64,000 nt of DNA from contig JAOANR010000011.1 of the NCBI GenBank assembly GCA_030278955.1, positions 31,190,403 to 31,254,402 on the forward strand, read 5' to 3'. Below, in pieces: positions 20,313-30,414 of the stretch. Positions within the stretch are counted from its first letter, which is position 1. The number at the start of each line of letters is the position of its first letter. The stretch is from Hygrophila difformis (Eukaryota; Streptophyta; Magnoliopsida; Lamiales; Acanthaceae). The translations under genes and the position numbers were made by a program. Under the pieces are notes generated by a model. It ran no database searches. It saw only the letters and a list, made by a program, of their open reading frames with translations, and was not told the origin of the DNA.

Positions 20313-22916
20313 ATCCCTTCTATTTTGAAAACTCCAAAAATATTTTCTTTCATGATTTGTGTAAGTTGCATGGATGTATTGGGCTTAGGCCCAATTCATC
20401 TGATTTCTATCCATTACACATTTCAACCTATTAGTGTCCATTTATTGTGTGCTTAACACCCACACAATACCAAAAATATTTTCTTACTTTCATAATTTTC
20501 TCGTTCATTGTGTGTATGAACGAATAATGAGAAACACCACAGATTAATGTTGGTGAAAGGTCCCCTCACAGGGATATCGACTAACCCGTCTTCTGTGTGT
20601 AAATCATTATCTGTTATTTTGCATGATCTGGTTAGTGGTTGGTGGAAGCTTCGGCGAGCGTTCTCTTCACTAAGAGTTTCGATTAGTCACTCAGCCAATT
20701 CCTAATCAGATACAGTTTTAATCTTCTTTATCTTAATTTCTCAACCTGAATTCAAGTTGTAATAGTATCAACTGATGTCGACCAACATCAGTTGAGAAAT
20801 ATTACAGCAAGAAATATGTGGGTTTTTCTTCCTCTCACAGACAAAAGAAAACTAAATGACGGCGGTCACCGTTGTTTGGGATTCTTTCTGTCTACAATCA
20901 TTCATCTGGGATAATTGGGAACCAGTCAGCAGATGTTTGCAGTCCGGAGAACCCCAACTATCTCTGGCACTATTTTTAGCCGATTTCTTCTTACCTCAGG
21001 CTAATCCATCTTGTGTATCGCACTCTGTCTAACCCCACCATATATTTTGGGGTATTTTATTTTCCTTTTCATATACTCGTATGCATGATACTATTATGTA
21101 GATGTTCTGGTCTTATTGCTATTTCGGGGATCCTTCCCCTTGGACACAGAAGACTTGATATAAATCAGATGTTGCATAATAAATTTCCAACAAAAATTCC
21201 TTTATAAAATCCGGATCTGAGTAAGGGATAAATTCAACAGTTACGACTAATTCATATTCCACTGGGGATTGATTTTGAGAGCTTAGAAGCAGAGTCAGCG
21301 ATTAGGTCTCATATAGACTGAAAGGATCTGTGCTTTAATTGAGAGTCTAGTACCTGTTTAGGGAATGATTTTCAAATACTCATTTGCTTCTCAAAATTGC
21401 TGTGTGTTGGAAATCTGATATTAGATATCGCATTAAGTCAATATCCACTTGGGTGTAGATGAGATGTGATAAATAATACTAGAGGAACAACATATAGGCC
21501 TTGGTGAATTTATAAGGTAAGGTCGAGTATTCCTTCGACTACTATCTTCTTCTGCCAAAGTCTAGAATTGAGTCTTGAGTGAGTACATCCGGAATAGGTT
21601 CATTTATGGATCTGTTTCATTTAGTTTGTATCTCATAACGACCCAGATGTTGTAAGCCCTGTGGCTTATTGATATCTCGGGGGTTCTTGATCTGCATCTG
21701 GTCACCAAGACCAGGGGCTCTTTTATACTAACGGAAAGAGACGTTTTTAACAATTCCGAGTGATAGATTTAAATGCTTTCTTTACAGCTTTCTTTACTGC
21801 TTTCCTTTAACTGCTTTCATAGAGGTCACTCGGAAGAATTAGGGGCTGTCCATCTGTTAAAAGGTTTGAGAGTTATGGAATGGTTTGGGGCTTTATTTGA
21901 AACTTTGGGTGTGACATGGGAGAACGATAGGAGTACTTGGCATGTCAACTAATGATATGTCAGGTGTTGCTTATCCACCACAGATATGTAATGTAACTTC
22001 ACAAGGCCTGTGGAGGGAGTTATAAGTCTGTGGTATCTTAGAAATTGTTGTCTTAAGAGCATGTAAATTCTCACCATAAGTACCTGTCTGTTAAAGGGAA
22101 CATGGTGTAGAAAGCATGAGAGTTAGCTAACTAGAGGATCATCCCAAGCTAAGATCTGTGTATAAAAATGGAAGTTTAATTGTGTTTCATCTGAATCTTG
22201 TCCAATCTTTATTATTTCCTCCCTGTCCCTTCTGTCATATTCAAACCTGCTTTCTAGATAGTGTAGCATAATTTTATATTGCTTTCGGAGTATAGATTTA
22301 ATTGCTTTCTTCGATCTAATTTACCATGCTTTGTAGAATAATTTTTACTCCTTGCATGATCTGGATTTGAATTATGTCAAGTAGTTGTTAGAAACCCTTG
22401 CAAAACTTGAAACGAGTAACCGAGTGGAAAATCTTAGTAAACGACGTGGGCCCTGCTTCCATCGCACATCCTCCAGTGAACGATCCGGTACTTACTATAA
22501 ATTACTGCAATTTTTTACCCGTGCGCTTTCGGGAGCACAGTTTCTTGACACGAGTAAATAAAAACAACATTTTGGGAAAATACTCATACAGTGGGAAGAT
22601 GTTCAATTTTCATGGCAGGTATCTTCTTGGCATGAAATTAAGAGAAGCATCATGGTGCAGATATCAGGGACTTTCAGGGTGACAGACTGAAGGTCCATCC
22701 CTGTTGCACCGTGATATTTGTCAAAAGTTTCATGGCTGGAAGGACCACAACGCCGTTTGAACCCCACAGGAGTAATAAAAAGGGAAATCTTAATATATTC
22801 TTAAACCCCTTCCCCCAATCATAACCCTTTTCATTTAATAGATCCGAACTTGGAAATTGTATTTAGACGGTTCTTCAACCCCCCAGTAGCAAAATGAAAC
22901 TAGAGCAAAAGTTTCA

Positions 22917-22934
22917 TGGCGCCGTTGCCGGGGA
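22917..22934 (+). other. PBS-like sequence of the inner insertion
   Basis: TGGCGCCGTTGCCGGGGA directly follows AAAGTTTCA. This is the standard primer-binding wording after the 5' LTR of Athila/Tat-type gypsy elements, so an LTR/internal junction lies at 22,916/22,917. Confidence 0.65.
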
Positions 22935-23198
22935 CTCTCGAGGCACCATTTGAAATCACAGTTTCCTCCTTAAGCAATAAACCAGTGAAGGAATTTTCAG
23001 AAAATTACTCGTGTTGGCGAAGCTCGTCAAAAGTTTCAATTATTTTTAAATTATATATGAATGGGCTGTTTGAATATTTTAAATTCTGAAAAACCATAGC
23101 CTTGCATCTCTTTAGTGAGCTCGGAGAAACCGTGTCTTGCTAGGAAGGTGTGGCGGTGACACCCCGACCTGGGTGACCAAAAACCGGGGTGTTACAAG

Positions 23199-23215
23199 TT
23201 GGTATCAGAGCCCGG
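23199..23215 (+). other. Primer-binding site of the gag-only element
   Basis: AGTTGGTATCAGAGCCCGG follows the LTR-terminal TTACA at 23,196. TGGTATCAGAGC is complementary to initiator methionine tRNA, as in Tekay/Del chromoviruses. Confidence 0.85.
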
Positions 23216-23850
23216 ATATTTTTAAGCTAGTATTTTTAAACTACTATTTTCAAACCATTATTATTTTTAAACTATTATTAATATCTTGACTATTATTTTA
23301 AATTTTAAAGTATTATTTCCATGGAGAAATTTTTATTTTAAACCCCATGGGAAAAACATATATATAGTGCATAAATTATTTTTTTTGGGGGGAAATCATC
23401 ACTCGCATTTGCATATTGCATCTCTTTTATGTAGAGAACTTAGAATCTTTGCGAATTTTAACTTAGCATCTTGGCGAATTATAACCTAGAATCTTGGCGA
23501 ATATTAACTTAGATCTTTTGCTTGCACTAGATAACTTAGACGCTTGACATCAAATTAAGGAAGCTAACTAGAGACTGATCTTGCCTTAGTTCCAGATCGC
23601 GTTCATCTATGCGTTCGCCTAATCATAACAATCCTCGACCTTAGCCATTCCTACCCTTGTACAAATTAGAAAACTTCCTCATGGGGACAATGAGAAAATC
23701 AAGTTTTATTAAAACACTCTTTATTCCAAAAATCTTGTTTGGATTTCCAAACAACAGACCCGAAAATTTGAGATTAGAAATTTACGAAACGTCTCATTCG
23801 AGCGATCTACCTAAACCAAGATAAGCTAATCTATACACGTGTAACAGAAA
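23216..23850 (+). other. Leader of the gag-only element
   Basis: AT-rich untranslated leader between the PBS and the gag start. No coding signal. A short duplicated GCGAATTWTAAC-type word occurs around 23,450-23,510. Confidence 0.6.
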
Positions 23851-24969
23851 ATGGCGCCTAGAAGGAAACCAAGGAAGGTGAGTCCAAACGGCACTGACGC
23901 TAACCTTTCCAACACGCCCAACAACAGTGAAAGTCCTCAGAACCTAGGAGAGCAAGTGCCTCAAGCGCCCAATAATATGGAAGCACGTTTAAAATCTGTA
24001 GAGGAACTCCTTGTAGCATTGGGAAATGCCGAGGTGCATAGGACACAAACAGTGCCTCCGCCAGTAGCCCGAGTCAACTACTTGGCATTAGTGAACCCCT
24101 ACAACCCACCCCATTATGACGGCCAAGAGGATCCAGCCAAGTTGGAAGGATGGATCCGTACCTTTGATAAGCTCTTGAATGCTATCAAGTGCCCTGATGA
24201 GGAGAAGATACACGTAGTGACCTACTACCTAGGAGGCGAAGCCGATGAGTGGTGGCAAAATCTCCAAGCAAATTCAGTGGAAGACGAAGAAGCCTACACC
24301 TGGGAAGAACTTAAGGAAGCTTTGAGGGAAAGATTCTACCCACTGAGCACCAAGACTGCGAAGTACGAGGAGTTCATCAACTTAAAGCAAGGTGCACAAA
24401 CGGTACAAGAGTACTACAGCAAGTTCAAGGAGCTAGTACGATTCGCTGCGAGGATAGTACCAACCGACTCTGACAAGGCTCAGAAATTCAAGATGGGTCT
24501 GAACCTTAGTATCCGGGAGATACTTGCAGTAGGACAATTCCCGAACCTACAGACGATATATGATCGCGCCGTATCAATTGCTCGAATCCAGCAATTGAAG
24601 CGTAAGGAACATGGTGAGTCGAGCAAGGACTCGCAAGGACTTGAGAAGAAGGATCGGAAAGACAACAATAACAACTCTAGGAAAGACAATGGATCCCGAA
24701 GGAAAGGAAATAAAGGTCTCAACGATGGGGGAGACGACAACCGTGGTGCGTTTATACCACGTTGCCCACGATGCAACCATGCACATCTGGTGCGCCAATG
24801 CCCGAAGCCTGGAACCTGCCGTAGGTGCGGCAAGCTTGGTCACAAGGCTAGTGGATGTCGAACGCCAGAGGAGGCGATCGAAAAGAGAGTAGATTTGGTG
24901 AACCTTCAGCAAGGGGAGAGTGACGAGGAACAAGACCAAAACCCGAACCCTCTTGAGAATAATGAATAG
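23851..24969 (+). CDS. Gag protein of Tekay/Del-like retrotransposon (372 aa)
   Basis: Gag forms the virus-like particle and packages the element RNA. Residues 1-60 are basic and disordered (MAPRRKPRK...). Residues about 85-260 form the retrotransposon gag domain, with the typical HYDG, YLGGEADEWW, FYPLS and EYYSKF segments. A basic linker follows. Two zinc knuckles follow: CPRCNHAHLVRQC (305-317, spacing CX2CX3HX4C, slightly unusual) and CRRCGKLGHKASGC (323-336, canonical CX2CX4HX4C). An acidic tail ends in a stop at 24,967. The ATG at 23,851 is the first good start after the PBS and keeps the whole domain. Uniquely for this lineage, nothing follows: chromoviruses normally continue into protease-RT-RH-IN-chromodomain. 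The ORF is undamaged. Confidence 0.9.
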   Translation: MAPRRKPRKVSPNGTDANLSNTPNNSESPQNLGEQVPQAPNNMEARLKSVEELLVALGNAEVHRTQTVPPPVARVNYLALVNPYNPPHYDGQEDPAKLEGWIRTFDKLLNAIKCPDEEKIHVVTYYLGGEADEWWQNLQANSVEDEEAYTWEELKEALRERFYPLSTKTAKYEEFINLKQGAQTVQEYYSKFKELVRFAARIVPTDSDKAQKFKMGLNLSIREILAVGQFPNLQTIYDRAVSIARIQQLKRKEHGESSKDSQGLEKKDRKDNNNNSRKDNGSRRKGNKGLNDGGDDNRGAFIPRCPRCNHAHLVRQCPKPGTCRRCGKLGHKASGCRTPEEAIEKRVDLVNLQQGESDEEQDQNPNPLENNE

Positions 24970-25249
24970 GCAGTTATGGGGACATAACTGAAGTCCTAAG
25001 AGGGAGAGGATGTAATACCCCGTAAGATAGACATTTATTTTTGACAATATGTATTCCGAATGAATAAATAAACAAATTCAAATTGTTTTGAACTACGTTA
25101 TGGCTTGATCCCTTCACAGGGTACGTAGGCAGCTTAGAAGTTTTAATTCTAAGTTCAGTCACAAAATAATAAAACAAACAAAAGACTTTAGCACGAGAAA
25201 AGCCGAAACACAACTTCGAGGACGAAGTTGATTCTTAAGGAGGGTAGAC
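24970..25249 (+). other. 3' untranslated region and polypurine tract
   Basis: Short non-coding stretch after gag. It ends with the polypurine tract AAGGAGGGTAGA at 25,237-25,248, directly before the 3' LTR. All pol genes have been lost between gag and this point. It begins with a partial echo of the LTR start (GTAATACCCCGTAAG at 25,013). Confidence 0.75.
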
Positions 25250-27898
25250 TGTAATACCCGAGAATTTTCCAACATAAAATAAATACAATAAATAAAGTAA
25301 ATATAATAAATAAAGAAATAAATGTAGAGGAAATGAGAAATGGAATTTAAATTAAAAAGGAATCAAAGTTTCGAGAACCCGGGAATCCGAAGGCAATTTA
25401 ATTGAGTAAGTGGTTACACGAGGACCCGACACCGATAGACCCAATAACTCGAATCCAAATATAAATTTAGATCCGAATAAAATTAGGATAGGAAATCGGA
25501 GCCCGAAGATACCCCGGAAATCGGAATCTGGGAACATAGAGGGATAGAAGTCCGAAAGAGAGGAGGAAAAGCCCGACGGATCGCACGACCCGCCCGGACC
25601 GGAGTCCAGGCGTGAGTGGCGCGCTGGCCGCGCGGTTCTTGGCCTTAGACCGCGCCACGACCGCGCCACTCTGGCAGCAACAAACCAAGCGAGATTTTCT
25701 CGCCCGAACGCGGATTTTTCGACTTTCGGTTGAACGTCTCTCGACCCAAGACCCTTGGGGGCCAGATTTTGGACACCCTAGGTCTTAGATATCTATAAAT
25801 AAGACCTCCTAAGAGCTCCGAATACATTTGAAACCATACGACATCTTTCTATACATCGAAACCCTAATCCCGAAGTCGTCGGAGGCACAAAACCGAATCA
25901 AGGGACTGACTTGGACAAAAATTAGGAGTCTTCGATCATCGGGGTAAGATTCGAACCATTCTTGTCCATTCTTTTCCATTCAAGATTCGAAAACGAATCC
26001 TAATTAAACCTCTTTCCTATTCTAAACCCCGATCCGGACGCGTTGAGGAAAAACGAAGGATCTCGGAGGGAGAACGAAGAACGTGGAAGCCACGCCTCCG
26101 AATCATCGAGCCGAGACATTCATAGATCTGTAAGTTAACGCTTACTTTGGTTTTGGGTTGTTAAAAGATTCGAACATATAGATCGAATAGAACCCTATCT
26201 AAAATCTGTCTACACCGGCGCAGTGTTTTTGTTGAATTTATTCGGACACCTTAGAACGTTCAAACGAGGAAACGTAAAACACGAAAAACATTCCTAAGAC
26301 ACTGATCTAGGTTGTGTAAAAATTTCATAATTTTTCATCGTGTTTTGATATGCTAAACCGATCGTAAACGAGCTTGCTTTAGATTTAAATCTTGAAACGA
26401 TGATAGATTCTTTATTCGAACTTGTTTGTGATTTCTACCTTAGATCTAGACCGATCTAGGCTTGGCGTTGAACATAAGAGTTGTAGATCTATACGTTATG
26501 AATACCTCCGTCAAAATTTCAGAAATTTTCGTGATGATTTGATATAAGAAATTCCACCCAAACCGAACTGGTTAAAATCGGATCTTGAAAACCGGACAGA
26601 ACATAGATTCGAACTTGTTGACGTTTTTGACTAGAGTTCTAGGCCGAATTAGATCTTTAGCCGAACATAAAAGTTGTAGATAATTGTCTTAAGATGATCT
26701 CTGCAAAATTTCATCAAATTTGGAGTTGAATTGCTATGGTGTAATTCGAAATCTTTAAACTGAGTTATATGAAATTCGGACAGAACAGTACCTCTGTGAA
26801 AATTAGTGTTTTTGACCTATTTCGGTATCTCGGATCGAAAAAGTTAAAACACGAAAGTTGTAGATCTCGACGTTTTGGAGTCATTCGTGATATTTCGGAA
26901 TTTTTGAAATCAAATCTGATTTTTAACGAATTTTAGAGTAAACTGTGGTTGACCGAGTCAAAACTTGAAATCTTGTTGAAACGGTGGAATTAACCTTTGA
27001 GGTTGAAACGGATAGAAATACTTTGACATACGATACACGAAACGAGAAGATTAAAATATTGTGGGTTATGACTAAGCTAGATACTGTCAATGTTCTCTGC
27101 GGCTTGGGACATAAGAGCCCAAGTGTATGTCTAGGTTGACGTAAGAGCCCTAGCGAAACACTGATCGTATGGCTAGCGGACGGATTAACTCTAATTAAAA
27201 GATCGACCATGATACCTGTGGACATAAGAGCCCAGGCGTAAGGCTGGCGGACATAAGAGCCCTAGCGGTGGTGATCTGTAAAAGATATGAAACGAGAAGT
27301 TTGCGAGAATTCCAAATTAAATCTGTATTAAATTGTCTGTTAAATTTATGGCAACTTATTTAATTACGTTGCAAGCTATATGATGATCTTATGAATCCAT
27401 ATTTCTAAATTATGCGATTGCATGAATTATTTAAGTTATGCACATGTTTTCATTAAATTTAATTAAAGGCTTTGAAACCTCATAATCTTGTACGTGTTAA
27501 CTTACTCAGCACGTAGTGCTGACCAAAACCATATTTTCTTTTTCTTGTTCTTACAGAGTGTGAAGAATATGCATCCTCATATGCATGCGTGGGAATTTTG
27601 GGAAAATACATTATATTTTAAATTTGACTAGAATTTGCACGAACGGGCTTGTTTAACCCGTGATTAGGCCATGTTGGCCCTATATTTAAATTCCGCTGCA
27701 TTATATATGTAAATATTATTTTCCGCTGCAACTTTGATGTATTATTTTTAAATTATATATGAATGGGCTGTTTGAATATTTTAAATTCTGAAAAACCATA
27801 GCCTTGCATCTCTTTAGTGAGCTCGGAGAAACCGTGTCTTGCTAGGGAGGTGTGGCGGTGACACCCCGACCTGGGTGACCAAAAACCGGGGTGTTACA
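25250..27898 (+). repeat. 3' LTR of the gag-only element (2649 bp)
   Basis: TGTAATACCCGAG...GGTGTTACA. It is uninterrupted and serves as the template that reveals the insertion in the 5' LTR. It carries the same GC-rich hairpin (25,615-25,670), TATA box (about 25,792-25,803) and ACATAAGAGCCC repeats (about 27,105-27,267). Confidence 0.9.
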
Positions 27899-28560
27899 CA
27901 GAGCTTATTTTGTATCTACAACCTTCAAAAACTGGTATAATGGCAAAAATCTACCTAAGCTCCTTGAAGTTTTGTGTGGAACACATCCTAACACAGGGTG
28001 TGTAAGTATAGCTATAGCTATTGGGAGTTGTAGTTGTTAGTAGCTGTAGAAACTGTAGCTATTAGTTTTTATGTAAGTGTTCAGTAGAAGTTGTTTAGCT
28101 GTCATAGATTGTAATTTAAAGAGAAAAATTAATTAATTTGGAAAGTAGCTTTCGAAAGCTTACAAAAGCTACACAGGGTAGCTTCTGATTGTAGAGCTTT
28201 TCGCAGCTGCAATTCAAAGTTAAAACCTTTAAAAGCTAGTGTAAAGAACGGGGATATTGTTTTGATACAATATCTAAAGTTCCTCAAAGCTTCCAAAAGC
28301 TTTCATATAAAACTAAAGCTTTTAATTTTTATTTTTTTTTTGTAAACATTGACACTCATGTGTCGATAAAGGTGTGTGCGAGCCCAAGCCACACAAATTA
28401 CAAAGGGGATAAAGTGGAGGAATAGGGGCTGAGTGGGGAATCGAACCCACAACCTATAAGTTGGGAGTCGGGGGACTTGACCACTATGGTAAGTCTTCAT
28501 CACCAGGCTGAAGCTTTTAATTTTATAAGAAGTGTTTTTTGGAAGCAATTGTAGTTTTTA
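27899..28560. mobile_element. AGCT-rich MITE-like sequence (right part) carrying a SINE
   Basis: Continues the host DNA interrupted at 15,705. It is rich in AGCT/AAGCTT words (TTTCGAAAGCTTACAAAAGCTAC, GTAGCTATTAG) on both strands, resembling foldback hAT-type MITEs. The boundaries are unclear. The SINE at 28,330-28,510 sits inside it. Confidence 0.4.
28330..28510 (-). mobile_element. tRNA-derived SINE, second family
   Basis: On the minus strand the head reads CCTGGTGATGAAGACTTACC (A-box region), followed by GGGTTCGATTCCCC (B box, near 28,440). It ends in an A-rich tail (T-rich on +, 28,330-28,341). It is flanked by a 14-bp perfect repeat AAGCTTTTAATTTT (28,316-28,329 and 28,511-28,524). This family differs from the SINE at 9665 and 12,967. 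Confidence 0.8.
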
Positions 28561-28566
28561 TAATAA

Positions 28567-28610
28567 CTAGTATTCAATTTTCAACCCGTACCTAACGCAC
28601 GGGGAAAAAG
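28567..28610 (-). mobile_element. Helitron 3' end, minus strand
   Basis: Read on the minus strand: CCGTGC-GTTAG-GTACGG hairpin-like arms, a TTGAAAATTGAATA spacer, then CTAG at 28,570-28,567 followed by T. This matches Helitron 3' ends. The element would extend to the right; I could not find a secure 5' TC end before the Tat element at 29,731. Confidence 0.5.
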
Positions 28611-29725
28611 TATATACAAATAACTCGAACTTAGTTATTATTTTAAAAAGAATAGTATTGCTTTACAAATTTAACAAAATATTATAATAATTGTATAATT
28701 TGTCATATGCTTGAAATGCAAGCAAAGTCAATAAATTATTTCATTCTTTAATTAGTGAAGAACAGTGTGTTCTAAGTCAATATAAGCGCACCAACTTTAT
28801 TGATATGATGAAATGGACGAAATAAGACTTCAACATTAATAAAGAAAAAATATTTATCCAACAAAGTCTTACACTGAAAAATCAAGTAAAGTGATGCAAT
28901 AGACATAAGCCAACATTGACAATAAAAATCTATGACAGTGTCCAATTTTTTTATTTTTTTTATTTTTAAAGAAACACGGAGGAAGAAGTTACGGCATCAA
29001 TATGAATCGACAAGTGTAGATTCCACATGCGAGAATAGTCCTACACGCAGAAAATAGAAAAATCTCAATATAAGCATATGAAATAAGATAATATGAGTCA
29101 ATACTTAGATAGCCGAAAGAAGCTTCATTGCAAAGTAATCCGTAAAAGAAATAAACACATTTTAATTTAGAGATACTACCAAATCATTAATAAATAAATA
29201 AATAAGCATAACCAGTTTCATCCATATTCGGCAATCATCCACCAGATCAAGGAGAGAAAGGAGGCTTTTGAAGAGTGTGAGATTTTCCATGTGCTTCTTG
29301 AAGGAACTGTGTTGCAGACTGTCTAGCCAAGCGGGATGCTTCTTAGGAAGAGTTTTTCACCACTTGGCTTTCACTCCCGACTTTGTGCAAGGGACGTTGG
29401 TGGCTTTGGTTCCCTAGATTATGATTATGGATTCGGTGAAGATTAGGGTTGTTATGGGACGTGTTTGCGATGATTAGCCAAAAAAATCGGGTTCATGGAT
29501 AGGTTCGACGATGATTAGGATAGTCATGGGACGGATTTATCTAATTCGATATTTATGAGACTGTTTTAAAATTCTTTTTAGATTATGGGATGATATGAAT
29601 ATTTTTTCCTCGGATATCAGTTATATGTTTGTTGGGCAGGCTAAAGTTTGGCTTAAACAGATCGTTGGATGGCGTTTTCAGCTACTCTACACTCCCCCCC
29701 TTGAAGAATGGCGAAACGAGATCGT
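28611..29725. other. Intergenic, possibly Helitron interior
   Basis: AT-rich to about 29,210, with no recognisable ORF. Around 29,440-29,540 a diverged direct repeat (GATTAGGRTWGTYATGGGACG) occurs twice. The last 140 bp flank the Tat insertion and continue at 42,299. Confidence 0.5.
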
Positions 29726-29730
29726 CCTTT

Positions 29731-30390
29731 TGTTGGGGCCATATGGAATAATGGGCCGCGAAAGAACTATTGGGCCATAAGACATGGGCCGGAAGAAAGA
29801 GGAAGTCCAAAAAGAGGATGGGCTCAAGATTGGTAAGGCCGAAAGCACATAGTAAGCCGAAGGAAGGAAATCGAAGCTGATAAAGATTTCGGCCGAAATG
29901 GGTAGAAATAGCCGAAACCAAAACAACCGAATCGAAGAGAGAAAGAATTCGGCTCAGAGGAGTTAGCCGGAGAGCGGTTATTCCAGCTCCGGCTATAAAT
30001 AGGGGACGACGCACTCAAAATCAGGGAGATCAATCCAACCCCCAAATTACTTTTATCAATTTTAATTCCTTGTTATCTTTACTGCTTTCTTTACAGCTTT
30101 CCTTTACAGCTTTCCTTAGAATTTAGCCTAGTTTGTAGCGGCTACCATTTCCAAATCCACCGTTGCTCCTTAGCAGCTGGTAGTTTGGTTCTCAGTTTTT
30201 GGTGAATTCCGCCGTTGTTTCTTAACAACAGGCAGATTCTCCGTTGTATCGTGTTATTGTTGATCAATTCAAGGAAGATTCATTCAATTGTGGGCGCATT
30301 ATTGTTAATTCGAACCCGTAATCGGTTTGATCCTTTTCCGATAGCCTCCCTTGAGGAGAAAAAGGTCCTTGGCTACACCCGAGCCAAACA
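29731..30390 (+). repeat. 5' LTR of the Tat element
   Basis: Starts TGTTGGGGCC and ends GAGCCAAACA. Contains the palindrome ATTTCGGCCGAAAT near 29,885-29,898 and a TATA box GGCTATAAATAGGGG at 29,991-30,005, then pyrimidine-rich CTTTCTTTACAGC repeats near 30,085-30,115. Confidence 0.95.
29991..30003 (+). promoter_or_regulatory. TATA box of the Tat LTR
   Basis: GGCTATAAATAGG, a consensus plant TATA box, about 390 bp before the LTR end. The same site is in the 3' LTR near 41,894. Confidence 0.8.
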
Positions 30391-30410
30391 GTGGCACGCC
30401 CAGTGGGACG
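30391..30410 (+). other. Primer-binding site of the Tat element
   Basis: GTGGCACGCCCAGTGGGACG directly follows the LTR CA. The TGGC... wording right after the LTR is the expected place for tRNA priming. I did not determine which tRNA. The site runs almost into the gag start at 30,415, so the leader is only about 24 bp. Confidence 0.7.
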
Positions 30411-30414
30411 CAAA

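Larger units (their letters stand above)
18204..23038 (+). mobile_element. LTR-type insertion (4.8 kb) inside the 5' LTR
   Basis: Comparison with the uninterrupted 3' LTR shows an insertion bounded by TGATAATGG and AAAGTTTCA with TSD ATTAT (18,199-18,203 and 23,039-23,043). TG...CA ends and a 5-bp TSD indicate an LTR retrotransposon derivative. A promoter-like TATAAAAG occurs at 18,981-18,988. A PBS-like TGGCGCCGTTGCCGGGGA occurs at 22,917-22,934, directly after AAAGTTTCA, as in Athila/Tat-type elements. AAAGTTTCA occurs three times near the right end (about 22,725, 22,908 and 23,030). No gag or pol ORF exists. It could be an enormous LTR with a rearranged end or a heavily deleted element. 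Confidence 0.7.
15706..23196 (+). repeat. 5' LTR (interrupted by 4.8-kb insertion)
   Basis: LTR sequence occupies 15,706-18,203 and 23,044-23,196. A GC-rich hairpin lies at 16,071-16,126 (AGTGGCGCG...CGCGCCACT) and a TATA box TCTATAAATAAG at about 16,248-16,259. Four copies of a (GG)ACATAAGAGCCC-type word lie at 17,560-17,722. The join with the 3' LTR shows that ATTAT was duplicated by the inner insertion. Confidence 0.9.
15706..27898 (+). mobile_element. Ty3/gypsy (Tekay/Del-like) gag-only LTR retrotransposon with nested insertion
   Basis: The two LTRs begin TGTAATACCCGAG and end GGGGTGTTACA. A 5-bp TSD CAGAG flanks the whole element (15,701-15,705 and 27,899-27,903). Order: 5' LTR (interrupted), PBS, leader, gag, polypurine tract, 3' LTR. 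The internal region (23,197-25,249) is only 2.05 kb and has no protease, RT, RNase H or integrase, so transposition would need enzymes from a relative. The LTRs are the same length (2651 and 2649 bp without the insertion) and very similar, so it is fairly young. Confidence 0.9.

Noticed and set aside
23199..23215. Endogenous pararetrovirus, from the initiator-Met PBS
   Set aside because: The flanking LTRs, TSD and gypsy gag show an LTR retrotransposon. No movement-protein or coat-protein motif was seen.
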